From NCBI GenBank assembly GCA_001873285.1, contig MNYV01000108.1:1-8541 (forward strand): DNA of 8,541 bases, read 5' to 3'. The stretch comes from Nitrospirae bacterium CG2_30_53_67. Lineage in GTDB: Bacteria; CG2-30-53-67. Each line of letters starts with the position of its first letter. Position 1 is the stretch's first letter. A model generated the notes under the pieces. It saw only the letters and a program-made list of their open reading frames with translations. It did no database searches and was not told where the DNA came from. Shown here piece by piece: positions 1-6,276 of the stretch. A program made the translations under genes and the position numbers.

Positions 1-45
1 GTAGGGGTTCCGCACTCCGGCAGCTTTTCATGAACAGCAGAGAAA

Positions 46-105
46 CCCACGACTCGGCGCCGGCGCCCGACAGGTCCGGCGCCGAAGGCGTGGGAGAGCA
101 TTTTT
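46..105 (+). terminator. GC-rich hairpin followed by T-run, possible terminator of an upstream gene
   Basis: Two nested arms pair perfectly: CCCACG (46-51) with CGTGGG (89-94), and TCGGCGCCGG (54-63) with CCGGCGCCGA (76-85), leaving a 12-nt loop and a small asymmetric internal loop. A run of five T (101-105) follows six bases after the stem, which is a little far for a textbook intrinsic terminator. One rightward frame entering from the left edge stops at 31-33, just before the hairpin, so it could end a gene lying outside the window. Too little of that frame is visible to call a gene. Another rightward frame runs through the hairpin to a stop at 105-107, so a coding origin of the palindrome is not excluded. 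Confidence 0.35.
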
Positions 106-182
106 GAAAGCATGACCGGAACTTCATTTAACGCATCATCGGCGCTCCCGTCCTCCGGGGCTTCTCGAAAACCGGATCGGCA

Positions 183-261
183 TCAATTTCTGATTGACTT
201 TGGGATTCCCGCCCATTAGGATATCCTCATCCGTTTTAATCAACCTTTCTTGTATCGATAC
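183..261. promoter_or_regulatory. Cluster of three dyads over the lysR promoter, candidate operator sites
   Basis: Three short dyads lie in 79 bases. TCAAT-N5-ATTGA (183-197) overlaps the -35 element, the perfect palindrome AGGATATCCT (218-227) overlaps the -10 element, and the perfect palindrome GTATCGATAC (252-261) lies in the leader. LysR-type regulators commonly repress their own promoters by binding interrupted dyads, so autoregulation is plausible. None matches the T-N11-A spacing exactly, and short palindromes of this size can occur by chance. Confidence 0.25.
194..222 (+). promoter_or_regulatory. Sigma70-type promoter for the LysR-family gene
   Basis: A TTGACT -35 element (194-199) is separated by exactly 17 bases from a TAGGAT -10 element (217-222), matching 5/6 and 4/6 of the consensus. 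Transcription would begin near 229, giving a leader of about 40 nt before the ATG at 269. No Shine-Dalgarno sequence is visible ahead of that ATG. Confidence 0.5.
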
Positions 262-268
262 GTTCATT

Positions 269-1174
269 ATGGATGATCATCGCCTCAAAGTCTTCTGCAC
301 CGTGGCCAAAACCCTCAACTTCTCCAGGGCGGCCGAGGAAAATTTCATCACCCAGTCCGCGGTCAGCCGCATCATCAAAAACCTGGAAGAGGAATTGGGC
401 GTACAGCTCGTCCACCGGCAGCGCTCAAGCCTGGCACTGACCGCCATCGGCAAGGAATTCTACAAACGAGCGCGGGAGATCCTGAAGATGTATGCAACGA
501 CCGTAAAGCAAGTCGATGAACTTGCGAATTCGGTCAAAGGGCTCCTTTCCGTGGGCACCAGCACGACTGTGGCCCGGTACGTCTTTCCGGATCTTCTTTT
601 AAAATTCAAGAAGACGTATCCCGCCATCCAGGTCAACCATCTGGTCAACAATACCCGTGGAATTCTGGATGCATTGATCTCCGGGGATATCGAGGTGGGA
701 TTGGTGGAGGATCAGGTCTATTACCCGGGCGTGCTTTCGGAAAAACTCTGCGAGGATGAACTGGTCCTGCTCGTGAACAAGAACCATCCCTGGGCAGGGC
801 TCAAAAGGATCTCCAGGGAACAACTCCTAAAAGAGCCTTTTATCCGGAGGGAAAAAGGATCGGGTACGCGCCACATGATGGAGAACCGTTTAGGGGAAAT
901 GGGGATCAAGCCTTCAGAATTGAACATCGTGCTGACCTCGGCCAGCACGGATCTCATCATCCGGGCCGTGGAACAGGGGATCGGCACGGCCTGTGTCTCC
1001 AAATGGGCGGTCCGGGAGCATCTGAAAAAAGGAAAGCTTAAAACGGTAAGAATGTGCGAGGAGCCGCTCTCCAGGGATTTCCTGATCATCCGGCTCGACC
1101 AGGAATTCTACACCCATGTGGCCCAAACCTTCCTCCAGTTCCTCAAGGAGTCCCCTCTGCCTCCGAGCCCGTGA
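269..1174 (+). CDS. LysR-family transcriptional regulator (CysL/YwfK-like effector domain)
   Basis: This is a 301-residue DNA-binding regulator of usual LysR length. Residues 1-60 form the winged helix-turn-helix, with the recognition region around 18-37 containing FSRAAEENFITQSAVSR and then the typical linker LEEELGVQL. From about residue 88 to 290 is the periplasmic-binding-protein-like effector domain, opening with a stretch like VGTSTTVARYVFPDLL and including an NTRGILDALISGDIEVGLVE-type segment, as seen in CysL/YwfK-like members. An in-frame ATG at 194 would add 25 residues unlike any LysR N-terminus and would overlap the promoter, so the ATG at 269 is chosen. The effector and targets cannot be read from the sequence. 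There is no recognisable divergent partner within the window, and the gene converges on the deoxyhypusine-synthase-like gene. Confidence 0.95.
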   Translation: MDDHRLKVFCTVAKTLNFSRAAEENFITQSAVSRIIKNLEEELGVQLVHRQRSSLALTAIGKEFYKRAREILKMYATTVKQVDELANSVKGLLSVGTSTTVARYVFPDLLLKFKKTYPAIQVNHLVNNTRGILDALISGDIEVGLVEDQVYYPGVLSEKLCEDELVLLVNKNHPWAGLKRISREQLLKEPFIRREKGSGTRHMMENRLGEMGIKPSELNIVLTSASTDLIIRAVEQGIGTACVSKWAVREHLKKGKLKTVRMCEEPLSRDFLIIRLDQEFYTHVAQTFLQFLKESPLPPSP

Positions 1175-1281
1175 CCCATCCTCCAGTATAAGACTTCTTA
1201 TCCCCGGTTGGTTCTTCGCTCCGATTCCGACCTTTGCTGCGACCCTTTATCCTTTTAGTCTCTTCCGTTTTTTTCATGGAT

Positions 1282-1323
1282 GGATCATCTCCAAAAGAGT
1301 GGGTGAAAACATCAGGGGTCAAG
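1282..1323 (-). repeat. Left copy of a 42-bp inverted repeat flanking the deoxyhypusine-synthase-like gene
   Basis: This segment is the reverse complement of 2629-2670 with a single mismatch (41/42); the first 31 positions, 1282-1312 against 2670-2640, match perfectly. It begins 8 bases beyond the stop codon of the deoxyhypusine-synthase-like gene and lies between two convergent genes. Similarity ends sharply outside the repeat (T at 1281), and no obvious target-site duplication is seen beside the two copies. It has no T-tract or internal stem of terminator type. Confidence 0.85.
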
Positions 1324-1331
1324 TGAAGCGC

Positions 1332-2429
1332 TCATTTGAATTTTTTCGGCAGGTCCTTCTTCAGGAAAGCCATGAGTTCGTCCCTCCGGTCGTAGAGGCG
1401 TTTGTGTTTCCTCTTGGGATGTTTGGCCAGGACATAGGCCGTAAGAATCGGAAGGGCGATGGTCGTATCCACATAGGCCACCACAGAATCCGGAAGGCGC
1501 TCGGGGTCCACCTTTCCCCAGGAGACGGCCTCGGAAGGGGTCGCACCGGAAAGACCTCCCGTATCCGGCCGGGCATCGGTCACCTGAAGGAAATAGCCGT
1601 GTCCCGAATCCTTAAGTCCGAAGACCTCCTGGATCTGCGGCTCGGTCTGGAGCACGAAATTCTTGGGGGAGCCTCCGCCCATCAGAACCACGCCGCTTTT
1701 TAATCCGTTCTTCTTGGCATGGTAGATGATGGCGGCGGTTTCGTTTACGTCCAGAGAGAGATCGATCCTCGGACCGGCCCCCTTGATGTTCAGCGCTGCG
1801 ATATTCATCCCGATGGAGGAGTCGCCCGGAGAGGAGGTATAGACCGGGACCCCGTGCTGATACGCCGCGGAAAGGAGGCTCACGGTCGGAAGCCCGAGCA
1901 CCTTTTCCCGTTCGGCCACGAACTTCCCGATCCGGTAATGAAGCTCGGCTGTCCCCATCTCTTTCCGGAACTCCGGAGCGGAGAGAATCTCACGGAAAAA
2001 GCTGTCCGTCTTCAGGAGTACGTCGTAGGAAAAGAGCACATCATAGATCCGGATGACCTCTTCCTTCCTGAGCTCCCGGTCATCAAGAAACGGGGTCCCC
2101 CGGTGCAGCGTCAGCCCGATGCCGAAATGGGTGTCGTGGTAGAGGTTGGCGCCGGTGGAGACGATCCAGTCCACAAAACCGTTCTCAATCAGCGGGATGA
2201 TGCATGATCGCCCCAAGCCGGCCGGGGTCAGGGCGCCCGAAAGGCTTAAGCCTACGGTCACGTCATCCTTCAGGATTTTCTCGTTCAGGAGCCGGCAGGC
2301 CTCATGAATCCTTCCGGCATTGTAGGCGAGAAAGGTCCGCTCCACGAGTTCGGCAACGGTTTCATCTCCCCGGATGCCGCCGGGCACGATCGGCTCTCCG
2401 GAAAGATAAGGATGTTTGTTCTTTGGCAT
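1332..2429 (-). CDS. Deoxyhypusine-synthase-like protein, probable polyamine-metabolism enzyme
   Basis: The 365-residue product belongs to the NAD-dependent deoxyhypusine synthase family, which transfers an aminobutyl group from spermidine through an enzyme-lysine imine. The catalytic lysine is present as Lys306 in AVSWGK, preceded by the family segment SGATPSEA. Other family marks are [12 protein letters not shown] (62-73), [11 protein letters not shown] (91-101), a SPGDSS motif and [12 protein letters not shown]. Length matches the family. Bacteria lack eIF5A, so the acceptor is probably a small amine such as putrescine (homospermidine formation) or agmatine; the sequence does not settle this. 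ATGs at 2495, 2447 and 2438 are possible, but GGAGG at 2441-2445 lies 11 nt before the ATG at 2429 and only 2 nt before that at 2438, so 2429 is preferred. The gene sits between inverted repeats and probably has its own promoter or receives read-through from the leuS operon. Confidence 0.92.
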   Translation of the reverse strand: MPKNKHPYLSGEPIVPGGIRGDETVAELVERTFLAYNAGRIHEACRLLNEKILKDDVTVGLSLSGALTPAGLGRSCIIPLIENGFVDWIVSTGANLYHDTHFGIGLTLHRGTPFLDDRELRKEEVIRIYDVLFSYDVLLKTDSFFREILSAPEFRKEMGTAELHYRIGKFVAEREKVLGLPTVSLLSAAYQHGVPVYTSSPGDSSIGMNIAALNIKGAGPRIDLSLDVNETAAIIYHAKKNGLKSGVVLMGGGSPKNFVLQTEPQIQEVFGLKDSGHGYFLQVTDARPDTGGLSGATPSEAVSWGKVDPERLPDSVVAYVDTTIALPILTAYVLAKHPKRKHKRLYDRRDELMAFLKKDLPKKFK

Positions 2430-2475
2430 GATAGACATAACCTCCATTATTTTGATATAGGTTCTTCTCTCATTT

Positions 2476-2501
2476 AGTGGGTAAAAAGGGTTCAAGTGAA
2501 G
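2476..2501 (-). repeat. Degenerate direct copy of the flanking repeat, just upstream of the deoxyhypusine-synthase-like gene
   Basis: On the plus strand it reads AGTGGGTAAAAAGGGT followed by TCAAGTGAAG. This matches 1298-1328 (AGTGGGTGAAAACATC then AGGGGTCAAGTGAAG) if a gap of five bases is allowed. Both copies are in the same orientation and lie close to the two ends of the gene, so the gene has degenerate direct repeats as well as inverted repeats around it. The copy lies in the gene's 5' leader or promoter region. Confidence 0.5.
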
Positions 2502-2540
2502 TACTTAAACGCAAACAAAAGCTCCGGAGAAAAACACTAA

Positions 2541-2571
2541 AACCCTTGACCGCTGATGTTTTTAGCACTTC
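2541..2571 (+). repeat. Third related copy of the CCTTGACC...ATGTTTT repeat core
   Basis: The plus strand carries CCCTTGACCGCTGATGTTTT followed by TAGCACTTC. It matches the core of the long repeat, which reads CTTGACCCCTGATGTTTT on the minus strand at 1323-1306 and CTTGACCCCTTATGTTTT on the plus strand at 2629-2646. It abuts the left arm of the 2572-2601 hairpin. The copy is partial: homology fades after the ATGTTTT core. Confidence 0.5.
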
Positions 2572-2601
2572 ACCCCGTTAGAGGATAACCTCTAACGGGG
2601 T
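2572..2601. repeat. Perfect 13-bp-stem hairpin (REP-like palindrome)
   Basis: The arms ACCCCGTTAGAGG (2572-2584) and CCTCTAACGGGGT (2589-2601) are exactly complementary and separated by a 4-nt loop, ATAA. No T-run follows on either strand, so it is not a conventional intrinsic terminator, although it could stabilise or end transcripts of the leftward operon. Its position inside a cluster of related repeats, between two genes, resembles the repetitive extragenic palindromes spread by REP-associated transposases. That is a comparison of form only; no transposase is present here. Confidence 0.7.
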
Positions 2602-2609
2602 TCACTCGA

Positions 2610-2641
2610 CCCCTTGACTCCTTGGCCCCTTGACCCCTTAT
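2610..2641 (+). repeat. Imperfect 16-bp tandem duplication
   Basis: CCCCTTGACTCCTTGG (2610-2625) is followed immediately by CCCCTTGACCCCTTAT (2626-2641), a match at 13 of 16 positions. The second unit forms part of the right inverted-repeat copy, so the duplication probably arose within the repeat family by slippage or partial duplication. Confidence 0.55.
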
Positions 2642-2670
2642 GTTTTCACCCACTCTTTTGGAGATGATCC
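2629..2670 (+). repeat. Right copy of the 42-bp inverted repeat
   Basis: It pairs with 1282-1323 at 41 of 42 positions, with the outer 31 perfect. Together the two copies bracket a 1389-bp segment whose only gene is the deoxyhypusine-synthase-like one. The bases just outside (TTAACTT) do not match those outside the left copy. It lies 55 bases beyond the stop codon of the small 101-residue gene. Confidence 0.85.
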
Positions 2671-2725
2671 TTAACTTATATCGCCATCCAGCTTTCTTGC
2701 GGGTGAATCAAAATCCTTTGATCTT

Positions 2726-3031
2726 TCAATCTCCGGCCTCTTCGCTGACAATCTTCCCTTTAAAGATCTTCTTGGCATTGTGGATCTTCTGCAGATTCTC
2801 CTCATAGTGCGGTTTAAGGGCATCCCTGATCTTCATGAGTTCGGCGATTTCTTCCGGCAAGTAAGCCACACCGTCCACCTTGTCCTCCATGGACGGGTGG
2901 GAGATCAGATAAATTTCAGCGCCGAGAACCCGGCTGAATATTTTCACGGCAAGCCGTTGTTCACGGAACTGTTCTTCGGTCAGCGATAAGAGCGCTTTGA
3001 TCTGTTCAGGGCTGGGTTCATAGACGGTCAT
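2726..3031 (-). CDS. Small protein of unknown function in the leuS-lptE operon
   Basis: I do not recognise this 101-residue protein. It has no signal peptide, membrane segment, cysteine or metal-binding motif. It is rich in charged residues and reads as mostly helical: an N-terminal region with SPEQIKALLSLTEEQFREQR, a central part with YLISHPSMEDKVDG, then a charged helix around EEIAELMKIRDALKPHYEENL and a basic stretch KKIFKGK. A cytosolic helical protein is the most that can be inferred. The ATG at 3031 has AGGA (3039-3042) seven bases upstream and is preferred over the TTG two codons earlier. Its start overlaps the end of lptE by 14 nt, so translational coupling is likely. In many proteobacteria the gene after lptE is holA (DNA polymerase III delta), and this protein is far too short to be that. 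Confidence 0.8.
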   Translation of the reverse strand: MTVYEPSPEQIKALLSLTEEQFREQRLAVKIFSRVLGAEIYLISHPSMEDKVDGVAYLPEEIAELMKIRDALKPHYEENLQKIHNAKKIFKGKIVSEEAGD

Positions 3032-3557
3032 TTCCAAGTCCTGTGTTCACTGCATCCAGCATGTGCCTGACTTCATCTTCTGCAAAGTCCAGGACGCCGC
3101 TCTGCAATGCCTCGGCCTCGGCCTGCTCATTCTGTTCCAGGATACCGGATGCAAAATACTCCTCCCTGAGCTGTGCCGCAGGATTCTGATAGAGAATCTT
3201 CCCTGCCCTGTCCTTGAGAACCAGGTTGATGTCCACCGAAAGGCGGTACTCGCTCACGGTTCCGGCTGCCGATCTCGCCACCGAGGTGTTTGAATAACCC
3301 GAAATACGCCCGGTCAGGATCTTGCCGGCCCGGTCCTCGTTCACGATCATGACCCCCGCCCGGTTGAATTCCCGGATCAGGGCGCCGGTAATCAACGCCT
3401 GGATGTTGGGCTCTGAAGATTCATTCACGAATATCGGAACAGCCACGGTTCCAAACGAAGCCGGGGCCTTGGGCCCAGCCCCCAGGTGATACCCGCATGC
3501 CGTCATGACCAAGGCACAAGAGAAGATCAGAATCCTCTTGAATATATTCATCTTCAT
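3018..3557 (-). CDS. lptE: LPS-assembly lipoprotein LptE
   Basis: LptE is the outer-membrane lipoprotein that plugs the LptD barrel and helps insert lipopolysaccharide into the outer leaflet. The 179-residue product begins with a basic, hydrophobic signal peptide ending in a lipobox, VMTAC, with the lipidated Cys at residue 21. The hallmark CGYHLG follows immediately. The rest shows the family pattern: VAVPIFVNESSEPNIQ, a segment like ALIREFNRAG, a repeated strand-rich middle and a helical end, EDEVRHMLDAV. Length is normal. The ATG at 3557 is chosen because AGGAGG lies six bases upstream; a TTG at 3572 would put the ribosome-binding site inside the coding sequence. The gene follows leuS by 11 nt, a widespread arrangement in Gram-negative bacteria that supports the call. 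Confidence 0.92.
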   Translation of the reverse strand: MKMNIFKRILIFSCALVMTACGYHLGAGPKAPASFGTVAVPIFVNESSEPNIQALITGALIREFNRAGVMIVNEDRAGKILTGRISGYSNTSVARSAAGTVSEYRLSVDINLVLKDRAGKILYQNPAAQLREEYFASGILEQNEQAEAEALQSGVLDFAEDEVRHMLDAVNTGLGNDRL

Positions 3558-3563
3558 CCCGCC

Positions 3564-3569
3564 CCTCCT
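3564..3569 (-). promoter_or_regulatory. Ribosome-binding site deciding the lptE start
   Basis: AGGAGG on the minus strand shares its first base with the TGA stop codon of leuS (3571-3569) and is six bases from the lptE ATG at 3557. Ribosomes terminating on leuS would stop directly on this site, so the two genes are probably translationally coupled. Confidence 0.75.
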
Positions 3570-6049
3570 CAAATTACGATGTTGACCAGTTTACCCGGCA
3601 CCACGATGACCTTTCGGACCGTCTTCCCGTTCGTAAACTCAAGAACACGGGCGTCGGAAAAGGCCGTCTCCCTCAGCATCTCATCGGGTGAGTTCGCAGG
3701 AACCTCGATCCGGCTCCGGATCTTTCCGTTGATCTGCACCACGACGGTGATGGTTTCTTCCTTGGCAATGGTCTCGTCATAGACAGGCCAGAAGACCTCT
3801 CCGATCCCCCCCGTATGCCCCAGGGCCTCCCACATCTCTTCGGCAATGTGCGGCGCGAAAGGCGCAAGCATCAGGGCCAAGGCCTCCAGGGACTCTCGAA
3901 GCACGGGAAGGGTTTCTTCGGTGAATGATTCCTGTTGGGTCTGGAGCAGGAGGTTGACGAGTTCCATGATCGCAGCGATGGCCGTGTTGAAGTGGAACCT
4001 TCCATCCAGGTCGTGGGTGACCTTGCGGATGGTCTGGTGCGTCTTCCTGCGGACGGCCATGACGGAATCGGGAAGGACGCCTCCAATCACGGCATCTTTT
4101 GGAATTTTCCCCAACCTCTCGGCATAGGTGAAGACCAGCCTCCAGACCCTGTGCAGAAACCGATAGGTCCCTTCCACACCCTGATCGCTCCATTCCAGGT
4201 CCTTTTCAGGCGGGGCGGCAAACAGGGAGAAGAGCCTTGCCGTATCGGCGCCGTATCTGCTGATCAGGAAATCCGGGTCCACCACGTTCCCCTTGGACTT
4301 GCTCATCTTGGCCCCGTCCTTGATCACCATCCCCTGGGTCAGGAGGTTCACGAAGGGCTCGTTCAGGGAAATCATCCCCAGGTCACGGAGAACCTTGGTG
4401 AAGAATCTTGAATAAAGCAGGTGCATCACGGCATGCTCGATCCCGCCGATATACTGGTCCACGGGCATCCAGTACTCCGCTTCTTTCCGGTCGAAGGGCC
4501 CCTGGTCCCGCACCATGGAGGCATAGCGAAGGAAATACCACGATGACTCCACAAAGGTGTCCATGGTGTCGGTCTCCCGCCTGGCCGGGCGTTTACATGC
4601 CGGGCAACGTGTCCTCACGAATTCAGCATGGGAATCCAGCGGCGAACCGCCGGTTCCGGTAAAAGCCACATCTTCAGGCAGGACCACGGGGAGGTCCTCC
4701 TCTTTCACCGGAACGATCCCGCAGGAATCGCAGTAGACCATGGGGATGGGCGCCCCCCAGTAGCGCTGTCTGGAGATCCCCCAGTCCCTGAGGCGGTAGT
4801 TGATCGTCCTATCCCCGATCCCTCGGATCTTGATCTCTTCGGTTATCTTTTGTTTAGCGGTCTCGCTGTCGAGACCGATGAACTGATCTGAATTGACCAT
4901 GATGCCCGGTTCGGTATACGCCTCGGCCATCTCCTCCGGCCGGAGGGTCCGGTCGGGCGGCTGGATGACCACCTGTATGGGGATCCCGTACTTTTTTGCA
5001 AACTCAAAATCCCGCTGGTCATGGGCCGGCACGGCCATGACGGCGCCTGCGCCGTATTCCATGAGCACAAAGTTGGCAATATAGATGGGAATGGGTTTCC
5101 CGGTCATGGGATTGACGGCGAAACTCCCGATAAAGACCCCTTCCTTTTCCACGTCCTCGGACGTCCGGACGATCTTGTCGGTCCTGCGCATCCGTTCGAT
5201 AAAGGCCTCCACATCCGCCTTTTGCTCCGGAGCGGTCAAGGAGAAGACCATGGGATGTTCGGGCGCCATGCTCATGAAGGTGGCGCCGAACAGGGTGTCA
5301 GGCCTCGTGGTGAAGATCAGGATCTTCTCTTCCCGCCCTTGAACAGGGAACTCCACCTCCACGCCGTAACTCTTTCCGATCCAGTTCTTCTGCATGGTGA
5401 TGACCCGTTCCGGCCAGCCGGGAAGTTTGTCGCAGAACGAGAGGAGTTCATCCGCATATCGGGTAATCCGGAAAAACCACTGGGATAACTGCTTCTGTGT
5501 CACATCGCTGTCGCACCTCCAGCAGCGGCCGCCTTCCACCTGTTCGTTGGCCAGAACCGTGCGGCAGGAGCTGCACCAGTTGACCGAGGATTCCTTGCGG
5601 TAGACCAGCCCTTTTTCATACATCTTCAGAAAAACCAACTGTTCCCAGCGATAGTACCCGGGATCGCAGGTCGCAACCTCCCGGTCCCAATCGTAGGAAA
5701 GCCCCAACTGCTTGAGCTGGACCCGCATGGCCTTGATGTTTTCGTATGTCCATTTGGCCGGATGGACCCCGTGCTTGATCGCCGCGTTTTCCGCAGGCAT
5801 CCCGAAGGCATCCCAGCCCATGGGATGGAGCAGATTATATCCCTGCATCCGCCTGAACCGGGCGATTACATCCCCAATGGAATAGTTCCGTACATGCCCC
5901 ATGTGGATCTTCCCTGATGGGTAGGGGAACATCTCAAGGATATAGCACTTCTTACGGGATGGATCGGGAAGAGACCTGAAGCTCTTATTCTCTGCCCAGA
6001 AGGTCTGCCATTTCCGCTCAACATTTGAAGGATGGTACTCAGCATCCAC
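3569..6049 (-). CDS. leuS: Leucyl-tRNA synthetase (class I)
   Basis: This 826-residue cytosolic enzyme charges tRNA-Leu with leucine using ATP. The class I HIGH motif is HMGH at 49-52, within [18 protein letters not shown], and the KMSKS loop is at 581-585. Between them are a zinc-type CxxC pair (Cys159/Cys162 with Cys176/Cys179), the CP1 editing domain with the threonine-rich TTRPDT at 247-252 and the downstream [15 protein letters not shown] segment, and further CxxC pairs before the [14 protein letters not shown] region. After KMSKS come the anticodon-binding helical domain and the C-terminal domain ending in [11 protein letters not shown]. Length is a little under the E. coli enzyme but all domains are present. 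The start is GTG at 6049, six bases after GAGGT. It is the first gene of the leuS-lptE operon and is divergent from the nucleotidyltransferase. Confidence 0.98.
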   Translation of the reverse strand: MDAEYHPSNVERKWQTFWAENKSFRSLPDPSRKKCYILEMFPYPSGKIHMGHVRNYSIGDVIARFRRMQGYNLLHPMGWDAFGMPAENAAIKHGVHPAKWTYENIKAMRVQLKQLGLSYDWDREVATCDPGYYRWEQLVFLKMYEKGLVYRKESSVNWCSSCRTVLANEQVEGGRCWRCDSDVTQKQLSQWFFRITRYADELLSFCDKLPGWPERVITMQKNWIGKSYGVEVEFPVQGREEKILIFTTRPDTLFGATFMSMAPEHPMVFSLTAPEQKADVEAFIERMRRTDKIVRTSEDVEKEGVFIGSFAVNPMTGKPIPIYIANFVLMEYGAGAVMAVPAHDQRDFEFAKKYGIPIQVVIQPPDRTLRPEEMAEAYTEPGIMVNSDQFIGLDSETAKQKITEEIKIRGIGDRTINYRLRDWGISRQRYWGAPIPMVYCDSCGIVPVKEEDLPVVLPEDVAFTGTGGSPLDSHAEFVRTRCPACKRPARRETDTMDTFVESSWYFLRYASMVRDQGPFDRKEAEYWMPVDQYIGGIEHAVMHLLYSRFFTKVLRDLGMISLNEPFVNLLTQGMVIKDGAKMSKSKGNVVDPDFLISRYGADTARLFSLFAAPPEKDLEWSDQGVEGTYRFLHRVWRLVFTYAERLGKIPKDAVIGGVLPDSVMAVRRKTHQTIRKVTHDLDGRFHFNTAIAAIMELVNLLLQTQQESFTEETLPVLRESLEALALMLAPFAPHIAEEMWEALGHTGGIGEVFWPVYDETIAKEETITVVVQINGKIRSRIEVPANSPDEMLRETAFSDARVLEFTNGKTVRKVIVVPGKLVNIVI

Positions 6050-6055
6050 TTCTGC

Positions 6056-6060
6056 ACCTC
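6056..6060 (-). promoter_or_regulatory. Ribosome-binding site supporting the GTG start of leuS
   Basis: GAGGT on the minus strand lies six bases before the GTG at 6049. The residues that follow ([15 protein letters not shown]) are the conserved LeuS N-terminus, so this non-ATG start is well supported. Confidence 0.7.
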
Positions 6061-6096
6061 GTCATTTAAGAAAAAGATATGAGGATAATTAACATA

Positions 6097-6111
6097 CCCC
6101 CCCTTTTTTTT
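6097..6111. other. C7-T8 homopolymer tract in the divergent leuS / nucleotidyltransferase spacer
   Basis: Seven C (6097-6103) run directly into eight T (6104-6111) on the plus strand. Read toward leuS, the tract would fill the spacer between a TTGAAA-like -35 element (6114-6109) and a weak AATTAT -10 element (6090-6085). If so, changes in tract length would alter promoter spacing. The -10 is poor, so this promoter assignment is tentative. Confidence 0.4.
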
Positions 6112-6168
6112 CAAGTAAAAAGCCGATATCGCCCCTCCTTGCAGGGAAACATCTACATAGGAAAAAAT

Positions 6169-6196
6169 TTGCTTTTTTGTCACATTCTGCTATGCT
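6169..6196 (+). promoter_or_regulatory. Possible sigma70-type promoter for the nucleotidyltransferase-marC pair
   Basis: TTGCTT (6169-6174) and TATGCT (6191-6196) are separated by 16 bases, each matching four of six consensus positions. Transcription would start near 6203, leaving a leader of about 74 nt before the ATG at 6277. No strong Shine-Dalgarno sequence is seen before that ATG. Confidence 0.35.
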
Positions 6197-6276
6197 ATGC
6201 CATGACGGATCCATTGAGGATGGCCGTGTTCTTTCCCGGCTGAATCGTAACCCATCATGCTGTAATTATTGCGCCT

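Noticed and set aside
1-120. Possible start of a leftward gene (ATG codons with open frames to the left edge)
   Set aside because: Two different frames are open at once, no family motif or good ribosome-binding site is visible, and a GC-rich palindrome lies inside, so no gene is called.
1116-1703. Open frame of 195 codons on the plus strand
   Set aside because: It crosses from the end of the LysR gene into the antisense of the deoxyhypusine-synthase-like gene, has no family resemblance, and both overlapped genes are certain.
1282-2670. Insertion sequence with the deoxyhypusine-synthase-like gene as transposase
   Set aside because: The enclosed protein is clearly an enzyme of the deoxyhypusine synthase family with its catalytic lysine; it has no transposase motif, and no target-site duplication is seen.
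2707-2722. Small hairpin ATCAAA-N4-TTTGAT after the small operon gene
   Set aside because: The six-base AT-rich stem has no following T-run; too weak to call a terminator.
3777-5488. Several long open frames overlapping leuS on both strands
   Set aside because: leuS is unmistakable across its full length; the others are low-complexity shadows rich in Arg, Pro and Ser produced by GC-rich codons.
6050-6120. T-box or leader-peptide attenuation of leuS
   Set aside because: The leader before the GTG is too short for a T-box. No T-box consensus, leucine-rich leader peptide or terminator hairpin is present.
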